Assembly (NCBI RefSeq): GCF_900496995.4
Contig: NC_044012.1
Location: forward strand, 24,094,759-24,158,758
From: Aquila chrysaetos chrysaetos
Taxonomy: Eukaryota; Chordata; Aves; Accipitriformes; Accipitridae
Direction: 5' to 3'
DNA length: 64,000 nt
The position numbers and the translations under genes were made by a program. The notes under the pieces are model-generated. The model made no database searches. It was not told the origin of the DNA and saw only the letters and a program-made list of their open reading frames with translations. This document shows positions 1 through 9,635 of the stretch, piece by piece. Position 1 is the first letter of the stretch. Each line of letters begins with the position of its first letter.

Positions 1-119
1 TCCAGGTCCTGGGAGTGGTGGGAGCATGAATATGAGGCTGCATCTGCAAGCAAGAGCCAAAGGGCTCTTTTTGCAAGGGAGCAGTAGTTCCACTGCCATG
101 GGTGTGAGGGCAGTGGAGA

Positions 120-845
120 CCCTGTGTCGTGTGAGGGGTGACAGATACACCGGGTCACACGTGTGAAGAGGGAGATGCTGTGGGATAAGCGCAAGGGGTG
201 ATGGAGACACCATCATGAGATGATGCATGCTGCGATGGGGCATGTCATGGTGTGGGAGGGTGCAGTGATGGTGCACCCATCATGATGCTGATGGAAGGTG
301 TGATGGGACACACCATGTTGTGAGCATGATGGAGAAACCACGTTGCAGGTTTGAGGCACTGATGAATAGATTATGTCATGGGTGTGAGGTGTGGTGGGAA
401 ATGCCATTTTGGGAGCCCAGGGGCATGGTGGGATATGCCATGTGTTGAGTCTTTTGGGGTGATGAATAACCGTGTCACAGGTGTGCAGAGGAACAGCAAC
501 ACAGCCATGAGTGGGGGCACGATGGGTGTCAGTCGTAAGCTGCACCACACCATGAGTGTGTTAGGGTGATGTGAGGCAGGGGTGATGGGGTGCACCCTGT
601 GTTAGGTCTGGGGCACGTCCTGTTGTACGTGTGCGCAGGACCGTGGCACACCAGGTCAGGGCTTGCAAGGGGGGTTGGGTACACCATGTCATAAGTACAA
701 GAGGTGATGTGGGTTGCATGAAGGGATGAGAAGCTACACCTTGATGCTAGCTAGCATGGGGGTGACACCACACACTGTCAATGGTACGGGGAGGCGGTGG
801 GGTACATGGTGTCACTGATGTGGCTGATGGTGTATGTGCTGCACT
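120..845. repeat. Degenerate GT-rich minisatellite
   Basis: Imperfect tandem repetition of short phrases such as GGGTGATG, ACACCATGTCATG and GGTGTGAGG, spaced roughly 40-60 bases apart, runs through most of this stretch. Copies are heavily diverged, so unit length and copy number are approximate. The small open frames here have repeat-like composition and no family resemblance. No gene is seen. Confidence 0.6.
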
Positions 846-1254
846 GCAGAGGGAAGAAGCGATGGGGCAGGTGTTGCTGCTGGGGCGGTGATATGAGGGA
901 CACTGTCACAGAGGAGTGGGGACACCAGGCTCCTGTCCCTCCCTGCCAGCACCCAGCAAAGCCAGGCAGTGTCACTGCATGGCTGGGAGAGTCCAGGGCA
1001 CCAGCCTCCTCCCTGGGCCTCGGTGGCCACTTCAGGAGCGGGGGGTCCTTGTTGGCCACATGAGCAGGGGACCTCCAGGCCCATGTCCACCCTGTGCCAC
1101 TATATTCACCTGTGCTGGGCCTGGGGCGTCCGAACCGGGATGTGGCCAGGGCTGGCACTGGGGGAGCGAGGAGGATTTGGGACCCTGTGGCCCTCGTTTG
1201 CAGCCAGGCCTGTTCACTCCCACTCACCGGCCCCGGCGAGGCTCCAGCCGCTTC

Positions 1255-1500
1255 CCAGCCGGCACTGAACTCTCAATAGACACGAAAGCCATATTTGTAG
1301 GGAGCTCTGGAGACGCCGTGGGGCGGCAGTGGGGCAGGGCAGAGGACGGTCTGTGTTGTGCTGTGTTCTTGTATGTACATAAAAGGGAGACAACGAATGT
1401 TGATGTGACTTTATAACCTTTCTAATATCCTGTGCTAATCTCGGAAAATAATCCTATAAATATATCTGGATTACACGTTACCTGCCTGTGCGTCTCTGCT
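1255..1500 (+). other. Possible 3' UTR end of an upstream gene (CADM3 expected)
   Basis: An AT-richer stretch follows GC-rich sequence and carries poly(A)-signal-like words (ACATAAA near 1379, CTATAAATATA near 1454), but no canonical AATAAA. No coding exon of any recognised gene is visible upstream in the window. In other vertebrates CADM3 lies directly upstream of ACKR1 on the same strand, so this could be the distal 3' UTR of CADM3. That identification is inference from gene order and from the CADM3-like Ig cassette at 8,306-8,764, not from this sequence. Confidence 0.25.
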
Positions 1501-2500
1501 TCTGCCTGCGTGTGCTGGATGCTGCCAGGGCCTGGGAGGTGTCATGGCTGTGACACCCCTCCAGGGTGACGGGGAGCTGGGGGCACCGAGGCCAGGGGAG
1601 GGGGCAGAGCTCAGCCTGGTGGGCGGACACGGCTCACCCTAGTGCACAGCATGGGAGGGGTGCAGCTCAGCCCATCGCACAGTCCATGGAGGCATAGCTC
1701 AGGCCTCCTCAAGCCTTGACCCTCAGCCCCCCAAACCATAGTCTCCATCAGCTGCCTGTCCCCAGACCCCCTGTGCAGGCCCCTAGCCCTTTCACCCCCA
1801 AATCCCCCCACCTAGTCCCCCAAACTCCCACTGCAGACACCCAGACCCTGACTCTCAGCTCCTCCCAAATTGCCAGCTCTGCCAAACAACAGTAACCCTC
1901 AATCCCAACCCCCTGAGTGCCCCCCAGCCCCACCGCTCTCCATGAATGCTCTCACCAGGCATGAGGGCCACCAAATGCCCCCGTCCCCTGCCAGGCCCCT
2001 GCCAAGCTGGTCTTGCTGCCTACTGCAGCCCAGGGAGCCCATGACTCAGTCCCAGTGCTGCAGGGTGACCTGACGGGATCTGGCCTCCCAGTGGGGCTTT
2101 CGGAGGAAGAGCTGCAAATTTCCTTGCTGTACGGGAGCTGGAAAGCACCGAGTGTCTGGGCTGCGCTGCCACGGGGTCCCCTTGGCAGCCGCCCGCATCC
2201 TGCACTGGCAACACCCACCCTATGCCCCAGAGCCGGGCTTGCACGCAGCTGGGATGAAACTCCGCACACGCCCGAGTCCTGGCCAGCAACAGAAGCATCC
2301 ACACAGGCAGGGTGCCTGTAAATACAATTCCTAATTAATTTAAGGTGTTCTGCCAAGAAGTGATTGTTTCCTGCTCGAGAAATTGCAGGCTTGCACTGGC
2401 GGCTCGCTGGCTTTACTGGCAGCAGTGACCCGCCTGTTTCCTTCAGGCCCTGGCAAAGGGGATTGCCAGGCCAGAAGGGCAGGGCTGCCTATTAACGAGG
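1501..2500. other. Intergenic, no gene seen
   Basis: GC-rich sequence between the possible upstream 3' UTR and the ACKR1 promoter region. Open frames on both strands show no recognisable domain, signal peptide or splice-supported continuation. A short AT-rich patch (AATTCCTAATTAATTTAAGG) lies at about 2327-2346. Confidence 0.5.
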
Positions 2501-2503
2501 CAG

Positions 2504-2512
2504 CTCTTATCT
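2504..2512 (-). promoter_or_regulatory. GATA-factor site upstream of ACKR1
   Basis: CTCTTATCT (reverse complement AGATAAGAG) lies 270 bases upstream of the ACKR1 start codon. The human ACKR1 erythroid promoter contains the same CTCTTATCT word; its T-to-C change in the core causes the Duffy-null erythroid phenotype. The conserved word and location suggest GATA1-driven erythroid expression, which would fit nucleated bird red cells. A single 9-base match can be chance, and no transcript start can be placed from sequence alone. Confidence 0.45.
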
Positions 2513-2781
2513 CCTTACTGCAGTCCTTCGCCTCCCTTTCGACCAGGAGGAGTGGAGCCCGAGGGAGAGCGAGCGGAGCAGGCACCAACTGTGCAACACG
2601 GGTCTTGGAGAGCGTGCACCGCTGTGCGTGGTGCCCATTGGAGAGCGTGCACCCCTGAGCATGCACCGCTGGGCGCAGTGCCCTGCCGTGAGCGCGCGTG
2701 GCTGAGCGTTGGCTGCCACGCACAGCGCCCACTGAAGACCCCGGAACACAGAGGAGCAGGTGCCATCCTGGGACACACATC

Positions 2782-4240
2782 ATGGGCAACTGTATCCCGG
2801 TGGTGAGTGCCTCTCCCATCCCCTGCCACTTCTCCTCAGCGACTTCCCATCCTGCTGGACGCGAGGGCTGGGGCCATGTGGGTGCACAGTGGTGAGCAGG
2901 GCCACGGCTCGCAGTGGGTGCTGCCAGCAAACACTGACTTGCAGATGACTCGGTGGGGTTTGCACCTACCTGCTGCAGGGCTTGCACCCACCCACTGGGG
3001 GTCTGCAGCCGTCCTTTGAGGCTGTAAGAAAATTTGTGCTTCCATGCACAGCGGGGCCAGCCCAGGACAATCCCATGCCCCCGAGGGCAGGCGGCCTCCC
3101 CTCTCGCCGCAGCGTGTCCCTGCCTGATAAATCGCCCTGCTCAACCTGCACCAGGGCTGTACGTGAATGCCCCATCACCAGCAGGGCAGCAGCTCCATGG
3201 CAGGGAGCAGCGGCCCATCAGAGGGGATCTCTCAAGCAATGCTGTGGGATGCAGGCACCTGCGGTCGGCTGGGTACATCCCTGCCTGACACCCACTGGTC
3301 TCATTCACAGAGCCCTAGAGTCCTGGAGAGCGAAAACTCCCTGGACCTGCTGGAGATCATGAGCAACTTCTCCTATGATGGCAGTAACGTGACCTTCCTG
3401 GACTACGACGCTGCGCCTTGCCACAACCAGTACTGTCCCCTCTTCCAGCGTGTAGCCCCCACCTTCCTGGCCATCACCTGTGCCACAGCCATCCTCGGCA
3501 CTGGGGCACTGCTGGTGGCACTGGCCAAGCGGCCTCATGCCTGGGGCTGGCCCCAGAGCCGAGCGCTGGTGGCCCAGCTGGCAGTGGGGACGGGTCTCTT
3601 TGCCGCCCTGCTGCCACCGGTGGCAGTAGGCATCAGGCAGGGCTGGCAACTGGGCACAGGGCTGTGCAGGCTCACCCACCTGCTGTGGTACTGGAGCCTC
3701 TTCGTGCAGGGGCTGCTGGTGGGCAGCGGCTCCTGCAGCACTGCCTGGTGTCGCTGGGACGCCCGGAGCCAGCGGCTGGCTGTGGCCGTGTGGGCCGGGG
3801 CACTGCTGCTGGCAACGCCAGCAGCTCTCGCCAGTGGCACGGTGGCAGCCCCGGAGACGAGCTGCCTCCGCCGGAGCGTGGACATCCTCTCCCCAGTGTA
3901 CCTGCTGCACCTCGCCCTCTGCCTCTGCCTCTTCCTGCTGCTGCCGGCAGCGCTGCTGGTGGCCACGCTGGCTGTGCCGTGGCTGAGGTCAGGGTGGAAG
4001 CCAGGCGTCAGCGCGAGCTGGCTCTTCTTTGGGCTCTGGGTGCCTTATGGCATGGGGCTGGCCGTGGATTTCCTCCTGCACGCCCAGCTGCTGCAGCCCA
4101 CCTGTGGCACCTTTGAGCACTTTGACTACGTGCTGGGGCTGAGCGAGGGGCTGGGGGTGCTGCACTGCTGCCTGGGGCCCGCAGCACTGCTCGCTGCCTG
4201 GCTCTGCCGCCGCGGGGCAGGTGCCAGTGGCAGCGGCTGA
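2782..4240 (+). CDS. ACKR1: Atypical chemokine receptor 1 (Duffy antigen receptor)
   Basis: Seven-transmembrane receptor that binds many chemokines without G-protein signalling, expected on red cells and venular endothelium. Two coding exons: 2782-2802 (seven codons, MGNCIPV, followed by donor GTGAGT) and 3311-4240 (after a CACAG acceptor), phase 0, giving 316 aa against 336 in human. The split with a seven-residue first exon beginning MGNC is the hallmark of the mammalian gene. The extracellular N-terminus has N-glycosylation sites N26 (NFS) and N33 (NVT) and an acidic Tyr motif, DYD at 38-40, comparable with the sulphated Tyr region of human ACKR1. Seven hydrophobic segments follow; the DRY motif needed for G-protein coupling is absent, as expected for the family. 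A longer in-frame start at 3167 exists but runs through the intron and is not used. Single gene with its own promoter; the next plus-strand gene starts 1.8 kb downstream. Confidence 0.93.
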
Positions 4241-5935
4241 GCTCCTGGAGCTGCAGCTGCGGGCCTCATGCTAGCCCCTGGCACCCCGGCCCCCAGCACC
4301 ATCCCCTCTCCCCACAGTGTCCCCACCAGCCCCGCAGCTTCTGCCACACAGGCAACGCTCCCCCAGGACCCAGGAGAGAGCAACACGGGCCCATTATGTG
4401 CCAGGCTTGGTGCCTTTCCTCCCTCCGTCCTCTTTCTTGGGGTCTCAGCCCCACTGTTTGGGGCCAGACACCCCAATTTGCTCACAGGAGAGAGACCTGG
4501 GTTGCCTCAAGCATCTCCCCAAGCCCCCAGGCGGTGTCAGCCCAGGCTCCTGCACACCTCTGGAGACCCCCGAGGTTCAACCCCAGCCCACCCAACTCCA
4601 CCGGGAGATTTCAGCAGGCAGAAAGGGCAGTGGTGATGTGAAGCGACAGGGGATTTTTCACTCCCTCCTGACAAGCCGAGTTAAGCATCATGTCTGAGAT
4701 CAGCCAGTGGGAATTACATACAATACATACGTCTGTTAGAGCCGCTCACCAAGCTCAGTTAATGGCAGGGGCTGGGAGGTGCGGGCGGGGGAGGGCACGG
4801 GGGCTGACATCTATCACCTCTGGCCAGGCTCCCGCAGGCCGAGGGATGGGAAGCGGGAGGTGTGTGCTCCTCATGCCTCCAAATTAGCAGGAAGTGTTCA
4901 TAATGAAGCTCTGCAATCTATGAGCGGGAAGTGGGGTGATTTATATCCAGCGCTGGAGGCGTCTGAGCCATGGTCCACGAGAGATGGCTGCGTGCAGTCA
5001 CAAGGCACACAGGATGCGAAATGGGTGTGGATGGAGAGCTGGAGGGGGGGCGATGAAGGGGCACAAGCCTGCGGCCAGGACCTGCCCCCCCGCGGGGTCC
5101 AGGGCCTGGCACGGCAGCGCACAAGGAGCTGCCCCAGCTGAGCCAAGCCCTGCGGGACGTGGAGGCTCATCCCCGGTAAATTCAGGGACAGACTCGGTGG
5201 GGAATGAGCCCACATTGTCTCCAAAAGGGGGGTGGCCACCCACAGCCGAGAGCATCTCGCTGTTGCCCTGCCACCCATCTCCCCCAGCATACCCACGCAA
5301 TGGCCCCACATCCCCAGCCCAGACCCCCTGACCAGCACCATCATTACAGAGCCCGGAGCAGACAAAATCCTCCCCCTTCCCAACCAGGCTGCACACGGGT
5401 GGGGGGCACAGCATGCTGTGCGCCAGCCCCATCTGCTCGCAGGACACACGGACGCTCTCAGAGGATGCCCAGACCGTGGACACCCTCGGAGGACACCAGA
5501 CCCTTGGCCACGCAGCTTTGCTGCGGTTTCTTCTGCCACCTGGTGCCCACGGCTCTGGCTTCAGGCTCCGTCCCTTTGGCCAGGACGGGGCAAGCAGAGC
5601 CCGGGGATGTGCCCAAGAGCCACGAGTCAGGGCAAGGGGGCAGGGGTCAGCTTTCCCTGTTCCTCTCAGACGAGCCAGGATCAAACCGGGTCGCTCCCAC
5701 AGGGGGTTTGCCCAGGGGAGGGTGACAGGAGAGGACCGAGGTGAAGCCACGTGGCCAGGGTGCCCTGCTGCCCCGGTGGGCACGCGCCTGGGGCACAGCT
5801 CCAAGGGGAGCCCCGTGCAGGCGGGTGACCTAGGGTCTTGCGACACGGCCCCGTGATGGCATGAAATCGCTCCTCCTGGGCATGCCAGGCTGCTGGGGAC
5901 GGGATTGGGGGGACGCGGGTCCCCTCCCACCCTTC
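4241..5935. other. Intergenic between ACKR1 and pentraxin 1
   Basis: No gene seen. 4640-4960 is a less GC-rich island with AT-containing words (GGGAATTACATACAATACAT near 4709, CATAATGAAGCTCTGCAATC near 4899), which could be conserved non-coding or enhancer sequence; this cannot be judged without alignment. The long open frames at 4998-5930 on the minus strand and 5204-5856 on the plus strand lack any recognisable family. Confidence 0.4.
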
Positions 5936-5939
5936 AGCC

Positions 5940-5945
5940 CATAAA
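5940..5945 (+). promoter_or_regulatory. TATA-like element of pentraxin 1
   Basis: CATAAA lies 72 bases upstream of the pentraxin start codon at 6012, a plausible position for a TATA-like box with a short 5' UTR. Acute-phase pentraxin genes in mammals have compact promoters of this kind. Weak on its own. Confidence 0.3.
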
Positions 5946-6011
5946 CCCGGCGGGCGGCAGCCCTGCACCGAGGCAGCTCCTCTCCCAGCATCAACCGCAG
6001 CGCCTGGAACC

Positions 6012-6960
6012 ATGGGCCAGCTGCAGCTCTGGCTTGCTGTCCTGGCCGTGCTCTCGGGGATCGTGGCCCAGGAAGGTAGGGGCAACGCCAGGGGACAGGA
6101 GCTGGCACGGGGTGGGGCAGGTCCAGGGGGGGATGCGGCAGCAGCTCTCAGAGCCCTCTGCTTTGTGCCAGAGCCCGGTCAGCAAGGCTGGAGGATGCTG
6201 GAGCAAGGCTGGGTTCAGCAGAGGGGATGTCAGGGATGCAGAGTCACCCGGGGCAGGGGGACAGAGGAAGGCTCAGAGGCAGTCACAGGGGGCTGCAGGA
6301 CTCCCCAGCCTCCCGCCACATCCCCTCTCTCATCCCCCAGACCTGTACCGAAAGGTGTTTGTCTTCCGGAAGGACCCCAGCAATGCCTATGTGGTGCTGA
6401 GGGCCAAGCTTGAGCAGCCGCTGCAGAACTTCACCGTGTGCCTGCGGTCCTACACCGATCTGACCCGGCCCTACAGCCTCTTCTCCTACGCCACCAAGGC
6501 GCAGGACAACGAGATCCTCCTCCTCAAGCCCAAGCCCGGCGAGTACCGGCTCTATGTGGGGGGCAAGTTCGTCACCTTTCGTGTCCCCGAGGGTGGCAGG
6601 GACTGGGAGCACGTCTGTGCTAGCTGGGAGTCTGCCACTGGCATCGCCGAGTTTTGGCTCAATGGGAAGCCCTGGCCCCGCAAGGGGCTGCAGAGGGGCT
6701 ACACGGTGGGGGTGGAGGCGGCCGTCCTGCTGGGGCAGGAGCAGGATGCCTTCGGGGGCGGCTTCGACGTCTACAACTCATTCTCGGGCGAGCTGGCTGA
6801 CGTCTACCTGTGGGATGTGGGGCTGTCCCCAGACAAGATGCGAGCCGCCTACCAGTCCCTGCGCCTGCCGCCTGCCGTCCTGGCCTGGAAGAGCCTAAGC
6901 TATGAAGTGAAGGGTGATGTGGTGGTGAAACCCCGACTCCGGGAGGTGCTGGGGCCATGA
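6012..6960 (+). CDS. CRP: Short pentraxin (C-reactive protein / serum amyloid P type)
   Basis: Secreted calcium-dependent pattern-recognition protein expected to form pentameric rings that bind microbial and damaged-cell surfaces. Two exons: 6012-6075 (signal peptide, ends phase 1 before GTAGGG) and 6341-6960, giving 227 aa (human CRP 224, SAP 223), the classic short-pentraxin structure. Signal peptide about residues 1-19. The pentraxin signature HVCASWES is at 112-119; calcium ligands D77-N78 and E155-Q156-D157 are present, followed by GGGFD, where Asp at the next ligand position is as in SAP. The GEYRLYVGG strand also resembles SAP more than CRP, and the Phe used by CRP to pack phosphocholine is Leu (DNEILLL). 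Orthology to CRP rather than APCS is therefore open; the symbol follows common avian usage. An in-frame extension upstream to 5905 lacks a signal peptide and is rejected. Confidence 0.9.
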
Positions 6961-7663
6961 AAGTCGGCTGGATCCGGGGCTGGGACAGTCTCAGCCCCCG
7001 CTCTCCCCTCCCCATCCTCATCACCCTTTTGCCTCTACAACCTGCCAAGAAGAAGGTGCCATCTGCATGCCCCAGCCAGGGAGCTCCATTCGGGACAGGG
7101 CTCGGATGGAGCTAGGGAGAGCTGAGGGCACCGCTCAGCCTGGCAGGGTCCCCCTGAGTGCCAGCACCTGCCACCAACCCATCACTGACGCCTGGGGTAC
7201 CCTTTCCCTTGCCCATACCCCCCCCCCCCAAGCTGCCCCCGCGGCCAGCTCCCACGTGGGCAGGATGCAGATCCACCAGCTCCAGAGCTGCCCGACCACA
7301 CACAAAACAGCAGAAGTGATTAGGGACAGGCAGGCAGGGGCTCGGCACAAGCCCTTGGGGCCATGGGACCTGTCCCCGATGCCCATCCCCATGCACACCC
7401 GCTGTCCCCAGGGCTCCCTGCCAGCCCGCTGGGTCTGCAGGCTTCCAGGCAGGCAAACCAGCCCCGGGCCCTTCACCAGATTGCCAAACAGCCCTGCAGG
7501 TCAGTGCCCCCAGACACGTGGGGACGAAGATCACAGGCGAACGTCACCATTGCGTAGCCACGCTCACCCCAGCACAGACCCTGAGCAGCCGTATGGCCGT
7601 GGCAGGGTGGGTCTGTTGTTCCCCCTCACCACGGAGGTGCCAGCAGCCGGGCTCAGCAGTGCC
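6961..7663. other. Spacer between the two pentraxin genes
   Basis: No gene seen. The only element worth naming is ACCATTGCGTAGCC near 7547, whose core ATTGCGTA resembles a C/EBP site about 115 bases upstream of the second pentraxin start; C/EBP factors drive CRP induction in mammals. A run of 10 C residues occurs near 7221. Confidence 0.4.
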
Positions 7664-9635
7664 ATGGGGCAGCTGTGGCTCTGCCTCCTCACCCTCACAG
7701 CACTTTTTGACCTTGCTGCCCCGAAAGGTAGGGGCGGAGGGACTGCTCTGGGACCCCCTCTGGGTCCCATGGAGGCAGCGGAACGTGCAGTGGGGAACAG
7801 TGGGGAGCAGCGGGTGCAGTGAGTATAGGGGGACATGCAGCAGTGGTGGCAGTGGGGAGCAGTGGGGCACCCTGAGCACTGCAAAGGGGTGCAGCAGGTG
7901 CAGTGAGGGGTGCAGTGGGTGCAGCGAGGGTGCAGCAAGGGTGCAGTGGGTGCAGGGGGAGGAGCGGGGGTCACACTGTAGCTGCGCAGTGGAGGAGGCA
8001 CCCAGAACAGAAGGGTGCAGTGGGCTCAGTGCAGTGTGCTGGGCGTGCAGGAGGGGTGCAGTAGGGGTGGGAGGAGGAGATGCAATGGCAGTGTAGCGAG
8101 AACCAAAAGGGGCAACCTGAGCACCACAACGGGGGCAGCAGTGAGGGGCAGCAGGGACACAACGCCAGGTACCACGAAGAGTGCTGCAGGGCTGCGGCAG
8201 GGACGGGGGGCTCCCACAGGCTGGTGCAGCTGGGCCCCATGGGTGGGGCAGGGGGGACAGGGAGACCCCCCTACCCAGCCTGGCCCTTCCCTCTGGGTGC
8301 TGCAGAAAAAGTGACCGCCCAGATCCAGGCTCACCCGCCAGCACCGACCCTGTACCACCAGCTGATGCTCTCCTGCAAGGTCACAGGGGACGCCAGGTAA
8401 GGCACTCCCTGCCCTTCCACAGCCTCTGGCACAGCACCAGCGTGGGGCAGGCAGCTCCAGTATCCCTGGCCCCATGAGCAGCTGGAGAAGAAGGGGCTGG
8501 GGAGGGAGCACCATGATCCCTCCGTGTCCCCCCACCGCATGGCATGGCCACCCCGGGGTGTCCACCCACCTGAGTGACACCTGGCCTGGCTCAGCCCCCA
8601 GGAGTTCCTGTGGGAGAAGGAAGGAAGCCACGACCCCCTGCAGAAAGGCCCCGACAGCATCCTTCTCTTCCCCTCCTTCAACAAGACCCACTTGGGCACC
8701 TACGTCTGCACAGCCACTGGCTCACTGGGCACTGCCGTGGCCACCTACAACCTGTGGATAGATGGTAGGGAGAGTACCAAGGGGATAGCTGGGGACAAAG
8801 GCTCTTCCCCTGCTTCCCACAGCTCATCCTCACCACCCTGTGCCCATGGCACCCCATACCACAGCCCACATGTGGCCGGTTTTAGTGGTGCAATCCACCT
8901 CCGGCCCTGGTGCTGGAGGCCACCTCCAGGGTGGTGGTGGCTTCCTCACTGGCACACTGCAATCCTGTTTCCTCTTGGGGGACTTGGCCAGATGCCTTCA
9001 CCGTGGCAGGAGAAACCACCTCTTTCTCACCTCTCCCAGACCTGCTGTACAACGTGTTCGTGTTTCCCCAAGAGACCAAAGACTCCCACGTGCTGGTGAG
9101 GGCGAAGCCAGAGCAGCCGCTGCAGAACTTCACCGTGTGCCTGTGGTCCTACACTGATCTGACCCGGCCCTACAGCCTCTTCTCCTACGCCACCAAGGCG
9201 CAGGACAATGAGATCCTCCTCCTCAAGCCCAAGCCTGGTGAGTACCGGCTCTACGTGGGGGGCAAGTTTGTGTCCTTCAGCGTCCCCAAGAGCATCGCGA
9301 TGAGCGAGCACGTCTGCGCCAGCTGGGAGTCCACCACCGGCATCGTGGGCTTTTGGTTCAACGGGAAGCCCTGGCCCCGCAAGGGGCTGCAGAAGGGCTA
9401 CACGGTGGGGGTGGAGGCGTCCATCGTGCTGGGGCAGGAGCAGGACGCCTTCGGGGGTGGCTTTGACGCCCAGCAGTCCTTTGTGGGGGAAATGTCAGTC
9501 GTGTACATGTGGGACGCGGGCATCTCCACCTCGGGGGTGATGGAGGCCATGAACAACAGACCTGACAAAGCCCCCATCTTCGGCTGGAGAAACTTCCCCT
9601 ACCAGATCGTGGGCGAAGTCTACCTGAAGCCCTGA
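7664..9635 (+). CDS. Ig-domain pentraxin fusion protein
   Basis: Secreted pentraxin with an extra N-terminal Ig domain. Exons: 7664-7727 (signal peptide, MGQLWLCLL..., 64 nt exactly as in the neighbouring pentraxin), 8306-8396, 8595-8764 (Ig domain) and 9040-9635 (pentraxin domain); junction phases 1, 2, 1, all GT/AG, total 306 aa. The Ig domain (residues 22-108) has Cys45, Trp58 in FLWEKEGS, a possible N-glycan at N81 (NKT) and GTYVCTAT with Cys90. The pentraxin domain has DN at 164-165, HVCASWES at 199-206 and EQD at 242-244, so calcium binding looks intact. The two Ig exons have no counterpart in the plain pentraxin upstream. The Ig sequence is closest, from memory, to the third Ig domain of CADM3. 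Because the cassette is phase 1-1, skipping it would leave a normal 219-aa pentraxin. No stop or broken splice site is seen, so the gene looks functional. Confidence 0.88.
7785..8135 (+). repeat. GTGCAG-rich microsatellite/minisatellite in intron 1 of the Ig-pentraxin
   Basis: Repeated GTGCAGTGGGGAGCAGTG, GGTGCAG and GTGCAGCGAGG words in loose tandem between the signal-peptide exon and the first Ig exon. The long open frames in this stretch, on both strands, come from this composition. Confidence 0.7.
8306..8764 (+). other. Inserted Ig-domain exon cassette (two exons)
   Basis: Exons 8306-8396 (91 nt) and 8595-8764 (170 nt) together add 261 nt, a multiple of three, between two phase-1 junctions. 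The internal intron splits the Ig domain between the GDA and SPQEFLWEK segments. The acceptor for the second exon is taken as CTCAG ending at 8594: using the nearer CCCCCAG would break the frame, while 8595 gives AG+C, then Pro, Gln, Glu, Phe. CADM-family Ig domain 3 is also encoded by split exons. The cassette lies wholly inside the position of the ancestral pentraxin intron. Confidence 0.85.

Noticed and set aside
3167-3310. Longer in-frame N-terminus for ACKR1 starting at 3167
   Set aside because: It reads through the intron; the MGNC mini-exon with a proper donor and the acceptor at 3310 give the known family structure.
5905-6011. In-frame upstream extension of pentraxin 1
   Set aside because: No signal peptide at that start; the start at 6012 gives a textbook signal peptide and exon of 64 nt.
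6076-6340. Possible relic of Ig exons in the intron of pentraxin 1
   Set aside because: I looked for Cys, LWEKEG-like and GTY.C-like remnants in all plus-strand frames and saw none, so the plain gene seems never to have carried the cassette.
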